Assembly: GCA_008360955.1 (NCBI GenBank) | Contig: LUCM01007300.1 | Span: forward strand, 151,941 to 215,940 | Direction: 5' to 3' | From: Fasciolopsis buskii | Taxonomy: Eukaryota > Platyhelminthes > Trematoda > Plagiorchiida > Fasciolidae | Length of the DNA: 64,000 nt | In this document: positions 13,863 to 23,105 of the stretch, in pieces | How the letters are laid out: each line of letters opens with the position of its first letter | Position numbering within the stretch: position 1 is the stretch's first letter | Program-made: the position numbers and the translations under genes | Notes under the pieces: generated by a model | Database searches by the model: none | Told to the model about the DNA's origin: nothing | What the model saw: only the letters and a program-made list of their open reading frames with translations

Positions 13863-15595
13863 CTATTTATGAGAACAAAAGAATAGAATCACTATTGGAG
13901 CACGTGACCAACTTTCCTTTTATAGGCGCTCATGGTGCATGCGTTTCCGATAGTTTCTTCCCCTAATTGGCCTCAGACTTTTATTACCTGGGACCTTATG
14001 ACCTCATTCCGAAGATCAAAGCCTTCAGTGAATCATGTTTGCCACTCCTAGAGCAGACTCACTATCCGAGTCCAACAGTGATGAATCAAATGACACAGCA
14101 TTACCCAACACATCAATACAATTTTGAACTGCTATAAGCATAAATGTAAAATGCCGTCTAATCACAACAGCAGAACACAAACAAAATAAGAGGCTGCATG
14201 AGTAAGCTAAACAAATCCCGGCGGAAAATTAGCTAATCACTCTGGCTTTCCAGTCCATATAAAATTGCATTTTATTTTCATATTGCTGCGGCGGAACTCT
14301 TACAACGCTATACTTCGACTGAAAAAGGAAAGACCAAATTTATCAGGGTATTATAATTCAGTCAATCTTCTGAACAACTGAAAGTACCCCTGTTTTGTTT
14401 CATGGCTAGTAGCAAAGCCTGGTTTTGATAGATTTTGACAAATGCACAGATGATCATATGTGTGTTTCAAATCCATATTGTGAGACAACAAAATCGGTGG
14501 TTCCTTAATGAATGACAAGGCTATCTTCTAGGGTTATCTTGTAACTTGACGAATGTGCATCTAGGCATGCGTGCGAATGTCACTGAGGTAGACAACTTTC
14601 ATATATTGATTTATTCCGCATGGGTAAAATATTAGCTCGGTGAACCAGTTTACCGCAAGCTGATAGTTTTTACATGTTCGTCATTGTAGTATTTTATTGG
14701 ATTGATTAGAGTATTCCTGCTGTATATGAATGTTTCAATGCTGCTTTCTAAGGAGCTCTAATCTTCTGCATCATTTCGGCAATTGCACTCAAAAAGGTAT
14801 TCTAGCATCACTTTAATTCCCCACTTGGTTTTGGTGCCGCATGGGACCAGGAGGAATTCATGATGTTCCGGTCACAAATTTCATGCCTTTTGAATACGCA
14901 AGTGCCATATAAAAGTTGCCAGGTGTCATCGCTTCTATTCCTTTTATCATTACAAATTTACTTCTACAGACATTATCCGCATTTATACTGTGCCGATGCA
15001 TTTGTCTATAGTGGTAAGTTCTTGAGATGGGATTTTAACTGAGGGCCGAAAAGTTTCAAATTCCGCGCAGTTCTTATGGAAAAACTTGTACTCGTTTTAG
15101 GAAAGATAGGTATCTGGACCTCAAGTCTGTCATCTGGTTGGCGATGCATCAGCTAAACGACGTTTTCGCGGTTCTGAACAACCAAATAAAAATCCTTAAT
15201 CAACTGATTATCTAGATCCAGTTTAAATCAGGGACTCGAGGATTATCAACTTTATAGCATATAGATAGAATTACCCAAGGTCGACATTGGGAATTGTCGA
15301 AGTCAATATCACTATCCACTGCAGATTTCCTCAGTGAGATGTTATCTACTGTGTGGCACTATACGGCCACACTTTAAGTCAATCGGCGTCTTGCTTTTGC
15401 CGAATTATTTCATGAGTATCAATATTTTCTGATATTTTGGTGAAAAGCTATCATGTTTTCATCTTTTTGATCTGTGGTATGCTTGCAAGTGACAAATTTG
15501 ATCCTGCTCTGGAAGAACACGCGTTTAAAACTGATGGTTTATGTTGATATTGCGTGTGCAATTTGAGAATAAGTGTTGATATCGATGCTGGCATA
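13863..15595. other. No gene seen; one micro-exon-like segment
   Basis: Nothing beyond 14970-15013 plus, 44 bases between a strong acceptor (TTTACTTCTACAG) and a GTAAGT donor, open in two frames. Confidence 0.45.
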
Positions 15596-16171
15596 ATGAA
15601 AACGAAAGTATTCATTTTACCTGCGATTATTTTAGTTACACTCCGTTTAACTTCTTTAAGTAGTTATTTTGAGCAAAATTATCAGAAATCTCATAGTCTT
15701 GCGAATCTTGTTAGCGAAATCAAGTGGCCTTATTCACGGAATCGTAGATGCTCGTGTGCGCGAAATAAACGGAAGCCAAACAAGAACGTCTTCGCTTTAT
15801 TGTCTAACAGCTTCAGTTTTAATTTCAAGGAACGCATGAGACGTATGGAAAACGAGAAACGTATTTTTAGGTTACACGGAACTGGAAATTGGATTTCTCA
15901 AATGATTGATGAACTTAGGAAGAACACCGACATGTCTGTTCTGTTAAAATACTTACAAAGTACCAGGCAGAATAAATGCAAAGGAATTCGAAAGAAATTT
16001 GAACCAATGATTGACATTTTCTCCCCGAGCATCTTTTCACGTTCGACTAGCAGCCTCCCTTGGGACAAATCTTGTTCATCTTTTACTCCGTCAGTTTGCT
16101 TTTACCGTTGTAACAATTTGAACTCTCACCATTGCCACGAGCATGATTTGCGTTTGACTGAATTTGGTTGA
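15596..16171 (+). CDS. Hypothetical secreted, cysteine-containing basic protein, 191 aa
   Basis: No known family recognised. The first ATG (15596) begins a typical eukaryotic signal peptide: MKTK, then a hydrophobic run (VFILPAIILVTL, residues 5-16), with a plausible cleavage near residues 20-25. The frame is open upstream to a TGA at 15545, but no other ATG occurs there. The mature part has seven Cys (52, 54, 128, 160, 168, 172, 180), a basic block with dibasic and tribasic sites (residues 49-60, 79-89) that could be proprotein-convertase sites, a probably helical stretch (about 75-125) and a His/Cys-rich C-terminus. An uninterrupted frame of this length is unlikely by chance in this base composition. 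It could be a single-exon gene or the last exon of a longer one. A secreted factor or peptide precursor is possible but not shown. Confidence 0.55.
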   Translation: MKTKVFILPAIILVTLRLTSLSSYFEQNYQKSHSLANLVSEIKWPYSRNRRCSCARNKRKPNKNVFALLSNSFSFNFKERMRRMENEKRIFRLHGTGNWISQMIDELRKNTDMSVLLKYLQSTRQNKCKGIRKKFEPMIDIFSPSIFSRSTSSLPWDKSCSSFTPSVCFYRCNNLNSHHCHEHDLRLTEFG

Positions 16172-16285
16172 TACTCTTCCTCGTTGACGTGATCTGTTTT
16201 CGGAATTTGGAATACAATGTTCTGAAAGACACACTGCTGAGGTTTCATTTGTGCACGCTGGCTAGATTGTCAAAACCAGTACCTC

Positions 16286-16291
16286 AATAAA
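16286..16291 (+). terminator. Candidate poly(A) signal AATAAA after the secreted-protein ORF
   Basis: AATAAA lies about 115 bases after the stop of the 191-residue ORF, a normal 3' UTR distance. This supports that ORF being a terminal or single exon. Confidence 0.4.
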
Positions 16292-16787
16292 TTGGATCTG
16301 CTTTGTTATGGATTGCGTCAGTTTCGTTTCTGTACCTTCCTCAGACGTTCTTTCGGGGGCTTACATTACTCATCTTCTTACAATCAGCGGATAGAGTTAG
16401 TGGCCAAAGCACTGTTGAACTGGAGGTGCATTAAGTTTAACCGCTGGTTCTGATTAATCTTTCGCGTTCCGGTTCGTAACATTGAAACGGTTATTACCGG
16501 GACATGTGCACACATGGGTCGGGCCCCTGTTCGCGCAGTTGAATCGCCATTCTTTGGTGAAAGTACTGAGTATTCAAATCGGCTGAGTATTCAATTGGTC
16601 AAGAGAAATACGGTAAAACCGAAATTATCTAGGAAGTTGACGACAATGCGAGGAACGAAAAGAGGTGGAAACGAGGATGACAAAGCAGCCATTTAATTTC
16701 CCTCTGAAACGGTGCCAGATCGTGGTTCTAAATTTAGGGTATGTGCAAAGTTTTGCGCTGCGCCGCCGAAAAGAATGAGACTTTGAG

Positions 16788-17111
16788 ATGAAAATTGAAT
16801 TGGGTAGATCTCACAGAAAACTACGCCCCGGGAAAGCTTGTCAAGATAAGGAATTGGTGGGATTGTCACTCGATAACGGGAATGCAAAAGAAATGTCCAT
16901 TGATCTTTTCCTTCCATATTGGCGCGCACGTGAACAATATCGGGCTAACCGTTTTGCAAGAAAGCCTGTCTTTCCTGATTCATTAGATGAAGGATATGAG
17001 AGAAACACCCAAGCTGTTGCAACTTTTAAGATGAAGGTTTTGGATTTATCGATAGCTGAACACACAAGTGATGATATGAATACTCGAGAAAATAAGATGA
17101 ACGGAGGTTAA
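16788..17111 (+). CDS. Uncertain ORF, 107 codons, no recognised family
   Basis: An ATG-started frame 0.6 kb after the secreted-protein ORF, with an in-frame TGA just upstream of the ATG. The product would be charged and hydrophilic, with no signal peptide, membrane segment or recognisable motif. An AG directly before the ATG could also make it a spliced exon. A frame of about 100 codons is expected by chance several times in this window, and two antisense frames of 74-78 codons overlap it. It is listed because codon use looks even and because it neighbours another plus-strand ORF. Confidence 0.22.
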   Translation: MKIELGRSHRKLRPGKACQDKELVGLSLDNGNAKEMSIDLFLPYWRAREQYRANRFARKPVFPDSLDEGYERNTQAVATFKMKVLDLSIAEHTSDDMNTRENKMNGG

Positions 17112-17570
17112 CGTCGGCATTCCTCTTAAAGAGGTGACTCAGTCCAAGGCGAAGTAATAAGTATAATCCGTCTACACCTGTATCGTGTACAGCTGGCGGC
17201 TAAAGAATATTCTTCATTGTCTAAAAGCCCAGGTTATTCTCGAACCTATCCGTTGATTTATGGTAGGTTCAGTCAATTTTTCGCTGCAATCGATATTTAC
17301 CTGCGAACCAGCTCCATGCAGTGTGGTCAACGTTGCTCATTAGTACCCGCGTACTCGTGGAAGCACGTCCGTGGTCACTGTGGCGCGCAAGTTACGACGT
17401 CTTATCGAACGTACTAGAAAGCAAAGAACAACCGGTTCAATTTTCGCCGAGGTCGCCTCGGCATTATGTTTTATCTTACTTTTTACCTCTTTTTATTAAT
17501 GAAATTACAATATACATCATTTTTCAAGAAGAGGGCCGCGGCCAACAAAGGGCTGCCAAATGGGGAAGTT

Positions 17571-17650
17571 GACCGGCGGCGGGGAGGACTCGAACCCGCG
17601 AACTTCACACTCAAACGCCACGACCCTAACCTCTTGGCCACCTCAGGACG
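17571..17650 (-). repeat. tRNA-like element (SINE head), second family
   Basis: On the minus strand a box A-like TGGCCAAGAGG (17630-17640) and a perfect Pol III box B GGTTCGAGTCC (17586-17596) sit at tRNA-like spacing. I could not fold a clean acceptor stem, so a SINE head or decayed tRNA is more likely than a working tRNA. A frame of 144 codons on the opposite strand runs straight through it and is therefore not taken as a gene. Confidence 0.6.
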
Positions 17651-18380
17651 ACATTGCTGCGATATTTTTGCCTCTCACCAAAAGATCCAAGCCATTCTTT
17701 CATCAAACCCTTCCACCTCAAAGAAGACAGGAGATATATATATTTCCTCGACTGGCAAAGACAACCACCGGAGACGAATCTTGAACGCGATGTTTAGTAA
17801 GTATGTAATCCTTGTACACAAATGCGGTGTCCCTCTAGGCGGAGGAACGATAACAGTTAGCGCAAAGCATAACGGATCCTGGGTTGAAAAGAGGAAGTAA
17901 TAATAAAGATGTCGGCCGTATGCGTTTTACTTTGAGATGGAAACACAAAAGAGTGTGGCTGAGGGCTCCTGGAAGATTACTGCATAGAGCAAGCCTTAGA
18001 GTTATTAAAAAATTTCCAAGGCAGCAAGTGAAAGACGAATTTGTTTGCTGGAGAAGTAAAATGATATTCAGTAAGTAAACACTTAGTATGTATCGTAGAA
18101 AATGGCTCATATTTCCAATGTTTTTGTATACCAGCAATACCCGAGTATTCGAGAGCCATATGGGGAGCTAGAAGTTGGGGAAGATTGCGATCCACGTAGT
18201 TTTGGGCAACTGAGCTGAATGATCATTTGTTGGCAGATTTCTAAAGTTTACGATTGCTGTGATTAACCTCCTACCCAACCGAAGTGCCCTGCTTTCCTCG
18301 CTCCTTGTCATAGGCATCCTTCTTAGCTAAATTTGTTATCCTTTATGCATTCATCCTGTTGTTTATTTCAGTCTTGCTGT

Positions 18381-18405
18381 ATTGTATTGTATTGTATTGT
18401 ATTGT
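18381..18405 (-). repeat. (ACAAT)5 tail of the LINE, reading (ATTGT)5 on the plus strand
   Basis: Five perfect pentanucleotide units lie exactly where the 3' end of the minus-strand LINE is expected. Short tandem 3' tails in place of poly(A) are known in CR1- and RTE-like LINEs. It may instead be an independent microsatellite. Confidence 0.8.
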
Positions 18406-18546
18406 ACTATTTAGACTTTTGCGTACAATAGTTAATGTTGCATTTCAGTCAGAAAATATGAGGGTAAAAATAAAATAGAAAACGTTTACACTCGTCACCT
18501 TGTAAAAATGTGAAAAAAAAACTCATCGAGGGCTAATCATTGCACA

Positions 18547-19011
18547 TTATGATAAGTTGCCGAGGAATTCGGCTGAAACATGGTCACGGTCTGTCAAGAT
18601 GTGTGCTAAATATGGGATATTGGAGTTCCTATAGATACTGATTCTAGATGCTATGGAACGAAAAGAGGATCGTGTAGAAATATGCTGGCCGCACTTCGAA
18701 AGATCATTGTGCAGAGGATGCGTGGGATCGGAAGGAATTTTTTGAGCATATTTCTCACATACTGATAAGTGTTGATCACATAGATTTAGGGACAATTCAC
18801 TTAGTGGTATGAAAGACGCAAGGATAATAATTGATATTCCTCGGCGAAGAACTTTAAAGTCTTTTCTAAGTAAACCTGTAAAAATAACAGAAGAAAGGTG
18901 GAGAAGGATTGGAAAAACACGCTGGTATACAAATTGGGAAATGGTGCTTTGTTTCACCTTGTGGTGTCTAAGCTTCCTGATTTGAAGCGACAACCGTCGG
19001 AGTTTTTGCAC
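18547..19011 (-). pseudogene. LINE ORF2 C-terminal domain fragment, 154 codons
   Basis: The longest intact piece of the element. It carries motifs I associate with trematode pol-like proteins: KVLRRGI, PLxEL..NLCDxHL, DPxHPLH, then R-S-x-F-R-S-I and YRNSxIPYLA near the end. The fragment follows the RT core after frame changes and ends about 140 bases before the pentanucleotide tail. There is no functional product; it dates an old insertion. Confidence 0.75.
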
Positions 19012-19163
19012 AGGTATAAGTGTGAGTAGTCCACTTCAGATTTTTATCAATAGCAACTCCTGTGTATTTCACAGAATCATCTCTGATAAGTGATTTTCAA
19101 TTGGTGGAAGACGTTATGGATGGCTAGGCTGGCTGAGAGAAACAGAACGGACATTCGAAACAT

Positions 19164-19358
19164 TTAGATGTGTTGAGATTCGAACCAGTTTGTGCGGAGA
19201 AACCATAAATAGGGAATAGTTTGTTGGAAAACTATGAAAATCATCATTGTACAAAACGGCTCGAGAGGGGCAACATCATCAACATACTTAAACAGATGAT
19301 AGGGTGAGCTGGTTGATAAGTCGTTGATGTAAGTAGAGAAAAGAAGAAAGAACAGCAT
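19164..19358 (-). pseudogene. LINE reverse transcriptase core with YVDD motif (broken frame)
   Basis: The segment contains FSTYINDL and then YVDD at 19275-19286, the metal-binding catalytic box of reverse transcriptases (usually FADD or YADD in LINEs). Just upstream the GVLQ.AVLS-type block lies in another frame, so at least one frameshift separates it from YVDD. A stop lies shortly before it and another closes the segment. The catalytic Asp pair survives, but the enzyme cannot be made. Confidence 0.72.
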
Positions 19359-19749
19359 CCTGTAACACCCCTGAGTTATAAATCAACGGTTTTGAAACTT
19401 TACCGTCCATTCGTTTGTACTGGGTTCGGTTAGTAAAGTAATCAGACAAAAAAATAATTCCAGTTTGTGAAGTAGAAGAGACCGTAGGATAGAATCAAAT
19501 GGCGAAAAATAGTCTAGAAAGGCGCAGTGCACAGATTTCAGCGATGCGTGTTAGGACTTACAAATGTGGTGGATGAGGGAGGCGACAGATTCCAAAGTGG
19601 ACCTGTTAGATTTATAGGCAAACTGAAAAAAAGAACGTAGGCACTTAAGTAAGTTTAAGACCAGAAGGCGTTAAGACGATGGGGCGGAAACGTTTTGCCA
19701 AGGCAATAGAACTGCTAGATTTTGGGATGCGAATACTGGTGACGGATCT

Positions 19750-20016
19750 CTAACAGTCAAGGATAGAAGACAAGATTAAGGGTGATTTAATCAGACAAGT
19801 AAATGCATCCGTCAGAGCCACAGTACTATTAGCTGAAAACAGAATGTCAGAACCAACCCCTGAGGTAATTTTACTGGTGTAGAGAATGTCCTCTCTATAA
19901 AAATTTGTAACTGTCGTATCATCAACCTGTTCAAGTTTGACTGGGCTATAAGTGAAAGAATGGATGAGAGCACGACTGATGCTGTCGAAATCTGTAATCT
20001 TTGGGCCTCTATGCAT
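19750..20016 (-). pseudogene. LINE ORF2 fragment: region N-terminal to the RT catalytic core
   Basis: An open segment that runs directly into the RT-like blocks. Just beyond its stop, the minus strand continues with an IPKSSS...FRPI-type sequence and then FQFAYK, both typical of LINE reverse transcriptases (fingers region). The fragment itself is poorly conserved. It is placed by colinearity with the two better segments downstream. Confidence 0.5.
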
Positions 20017-20196
20017 TTTATTTGTTCACATTCCGATTCTGTGTCAGAGGCCAGGGGGCTTCGCTGGTCCTTCCCCGACCCTCCTTTGCTGTTGATACTT
20101 GGGCACAACTGCTCTTCCAAAAGGATTTACCCGCTGATCTTGAAACCGATCATCATGTGAAATTCTAAATGATTTGGCATGCAATGTCTACGTCTA

Positions 20197-20340
20197 GCTT
20201 GCCATCGAATCACCATGCAGCTGTTTCATTCTTGTTAGAGACCAATAAGGACTGCACACCCACGTCCGCTCCCCTAAATGGGACTTAAACGCGAAACTAG
20301 CGATTGCGAATCGAAAGCCTTAGTCAATATGCTAGAAGGT
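20197..20340 (-). repeat. tRNA-derived SINE, copy A-minus
   Basis: The reverse strand matches the head of copy B-plus: a TTGACTAAGGC box A region, TTCGATTCGCAATCG, a degenerate box B, then TAACAAGAATGAAACAGCTG. It is more diverged than the B copies. Its head faces the truncated plus-strand copy some 35-40 bases away. Confidence 0.7.
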
Positions 20341-20377
20341 TCGTGGCATATCAGCATCACATGGGAAAGTGCCCACA

Positions 20378-20460
20378 ACCGATCTTCCTGGGTTCGCCTC
20401 CCATTTTCGGCGAGATGGATATGCACTGTTGATAACTCCTAACAAGGAGGGAAACTGCCT
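20378..20460 (+). repeat. tRNA-derived SINE, copy A-plus, 5'-truncated
   Basis: The copy begins just before box B (GGGTTCGCCTCCC) and continues with the diagnostic ATGGATATGCACTG and CCTAACAAGGA blocks. The box A half is missing. Together with A-minus it forms a head-to-head inverted pair. Confidence 0.7.
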
Positions 20461-21724
20461 TCACGAGTTTCACTAGTAAGTTGGACGTTAAAACTGTATG
20501 AAGAATCAGTTGGAAATATTTATCATTCATATCTCCGTTGGCTTTCTTTGTTATCGATTTTCCGCCCTCCGTTAATCTTATCATCTGAAATGAGATCGCG
20601 CCTTTCTAGGCTGTTATTTTCACCCGAACATCTAATCTTTTCGTTTCTCTGTTGGCCTTTATTAACCATATTCACTCAGTCTGTGAAGTGCCACATGTCA
20701 CTGCACTTTGTTGTCGCACACACTGTCCATACTATATCGCTTTAGGAATAACCTCCATAATTCACGTACCTACCCCTCGAGCTACAGTTTCTTTACTTCC
20801 TATCCAAGTCGCATTTTAAATGATCGGCTTCTCCATATATCAGCCCACTTTTGAAGCTTTATCTGACTTGCACTGGAGGCACCAATGCGTCCATTTCCGT
20901 GGCCGTGTACCACTGATACTCCAATTTTGTGCTGTTATTGACATTGGCTGTACTGGTACAAGATTTTGGGGTATTTAATTTTACTTAATTCATCTACAAC
21001 ATAGTATACGTTAATTACCCACATTGTCCTCAGCTCGAGATAAGAATGGTGCGATCAGCGAATCAGTCGGCAAATGCATGGAATTCTGTTACAGTACTCG
21101 AACGTTGGCCTGAAGGGCTTCCAACAAGTTTCTAACAATGTGAAGCAGATTGCTTTAATGAATTCATTAGGAAAGTAACAGGGGCAAACGATTCTAGCCA
21201 AAATAGAATCAAAATCTGTTTTTCAGATAAAATTTGATAGTCAGCAAATTTGAAGACTCTCCGAAAATCTTTCAAAATCGTTCGCCCGTGATTTGTTCGA
21301 AAATGGGCCTATTCAGCTCCTTTTCTTCTAGCTCTGCAATCGGTCTCAGGCCGCGCTCCAACCACAACCTTCTATAATACAATACATTTTAATCGATCGC
21401 TGCTTTCATTTAAAATCTCAGGTCAGTTGGATAACTGTCTCGAATGAACATCAGTATGTCTTGCTGAATGCAGGTAATGATGGGCAAACGACTAAAAGGC
21501 ATAGGCGTCTGGAATTTCACCATAGACTGTCCGAGATCTGCTGGACATACTCCGGCAGCACCAATAAATTTCTCTCAATATTCGGTTGATCATATATAGA
21601 AAGTCACATCGAACCACGGAAAATTTTTATAGGTAGTGCCCGCATAAATCGAGGAGGAAGGGCTGATCGAACCTTTAGGCAGACAGGACTGTTCAGCAAC
21701 TAAGGCTTTTTGAGAGAAACAAAT

Positions 21725-21940
21725 TCTAGTAGTAGGAGTTTGAATGTTTTCATGAAATAATTCACCATGTGATATCATCGCTCAAATCACCAAAAAGAAA
21801 CCATGGAAGCATTGTACAGCTGTTTCATCCTTGTTAGGAATCATCAGCAGTGCATATCCACCGCACCCGAACTGGGACGCGAACCCAAGACGGACGATTT
21901 TGAGTCGAACGCCTTAGCCATTACGCTACCGGGCAGGCGG
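21725..21940 (-). repeat. tRNA-derived SINE, copy B-minus, longest copy (head and body)
   Basis: Head: TAGCGTAATGGCTAAGGCG, a hairpin around TCAAAATC, box B GGTTCGCGTCC, then GTGGATATGCACTGC and CCTAACAAGGATGAAACAGC. The body runs on to TATCACATGGTGAATTATTT and the CATTCAAACTCCTACTACTA block, which recur in copies C and D. This defines an element of about 215 bases. The GGCTAAGGCG segment resembles leucine tRNAs; that parentage is inferred. Confidence 0.8.
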
Positions 21941-22009
21941 TGAACGGTTTGTTTAACTTCACCACATGAGCACGTTGCACCTATCCGTCACTAATTTGCA
22001 CGGTTACTG

Positions 22010-22135
22010 TCTGCCTGCCCGGTAGCGTAATGGCTAAGGCGTTCGATTCAGAATCGTCCGTTTCGGGTTCGCGTCCCAATTCGGGCGCGGTGGATATGCA
22101 CTGCTTATGATTCCTAACAAGGAAGAAACAAATTC
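22010..22135 (+). repeat. tRNA-derived SINE, copy B-plus, head only
   Basis: Box A TAGCGTAATGG at 22023-22033 and box B GGTTCGCGTCC at 22066-22076. Over about 115 bases I count roughly eight differences from the inverted copy B-minus, whose head ends about 70 bases away. The body is lost after GGAAGAAACA. The two copies could form a long hairpin if transcribed together. Confidence 0.8.
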
Positions 22136-22812
22136 GTTTACAAGTTTAGTCCAAAAGAGCTCTGTCTGGTGAGACTTTCAAGTTGATAAATGAGGAAATA
22201 CAGCTGACTTGTCAAAATTTTTTTCCGAAATGGAAAAGGGCTTTAATGCAGCGCATTTTTCAAAATATACAGTCACACTTAAGCGAAACTATTTAACATG
22301 TTCTTGTTCAGAATAAGTTTAGTAAATCCACTAGGATAACATTGCAAGAACATTCCCACGCGCATTTTACATTTAGTTTAACAGCACTGTGTCGCGAACA
22401 CACGGTGTAAGGATGACGTAAAGGGAAAATCAACCAAGAACATGCAATTCAGAGAGAAAGGCAATTGTACTGGAAAGACAAAAAAGAAATTTACTTGGTA
22501 CCTTGCTTTTTTGCCACCAGCACAAGAGATCACGAAAATTCTTTACGACACGTGGTGTTGTAGAAAGAAACAGGAAGTGTTCTTGCGTGGGAGTGAACAC
22601 GACGGATGGTTGTTATTTTAATTTATTTCGTGGATTGATTTTGTGTAAGTTGTACTGCCCCTGTCGGAAGGGGTAGCTATCATTGTTTTCCCGGGGGGAA
22701 GACTGCGTGGTTAATACTCACGAATTCGGGCAGCAGCATAACCCTACAATGTTTTATTGCACGATAGTGAGAAAGGTTGTTTTTGAGTACAATACATCTG
22801 GGAACATAAATA

Positions 22813-23105
22813 AATGTTGGGTTTTCTTCCCATTATTATGTTTCCCTTGCTGATGGATAAACAAAATTTCCCCGGAAGCAGAGGACCGGTGTGGCAGTTA
22901 CTGTCGCTCTTCAGGTATGCGTACCCGGTATTCTTCTGTCCAGCCGTCCCTATAGTAGTGCGCTTCTTTCTTAGCTTATCACTAGAATCTCATATGAATC
23001 GCTAGGATCGTGAATGGGTGATAAGTCCATTTAAGAACCACATGAAGGTTAGTCGCAGGCATTGGTCAGGCAGGGCTAACCTTTAAAAAGGGGACACAAA
23101 GCTCG
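22813..23105 (+). repeat. Unclassified dispersed repeat, copy 1
   Basis: It aligns by eye with 37900-38215 over about 300 bases. Shared blocks in order: ACAAAATTT, GGTATGCGTACCCGGTA, CCAGCCGTCCC, TCACTAGAAT, TGAATGGGTGATAAGTCCAT, GGGCTAACCTT. I found no tRNA head, terminal inverted repeat or coding motif. A small 63-codon frame inside it is not a gene. Confidence 0.75.

Larger units (their letters stand above)
18381..20020 (-). mobile_element. Degenerate non-LTR retrotransposon (LINE), 3' half of ORF2
   Basis: Read on the minus strand, three shifted segments carry, in order, a pre-RT region, a reverse transcriptase core (an FQFAYK-like block followed by S-N-R-S-T, a FxxFDSILRSLL block, YIND, YVDD) and a typical LINE C-terminal tail. 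Frameshifts and in-frame stops separate them, so the copy is dead. The 5' half (endonuclease, ORF1) is absent, the usual result of incomplete target-primed reverse transcription. The 3' end is marked by a five-copy pentanucleotide tail at 18381-18405. The clade is undecided; CR1- or RTE-like elements common in trematodes are the nearest I can suggest. Confidence 0.85.

Noticed and set aside
17466..17900. 144-codon plus-strand frame
   Set aside because: It runs through the antisense of the tRNA-like element and has no motif; a by-product of the repeat.
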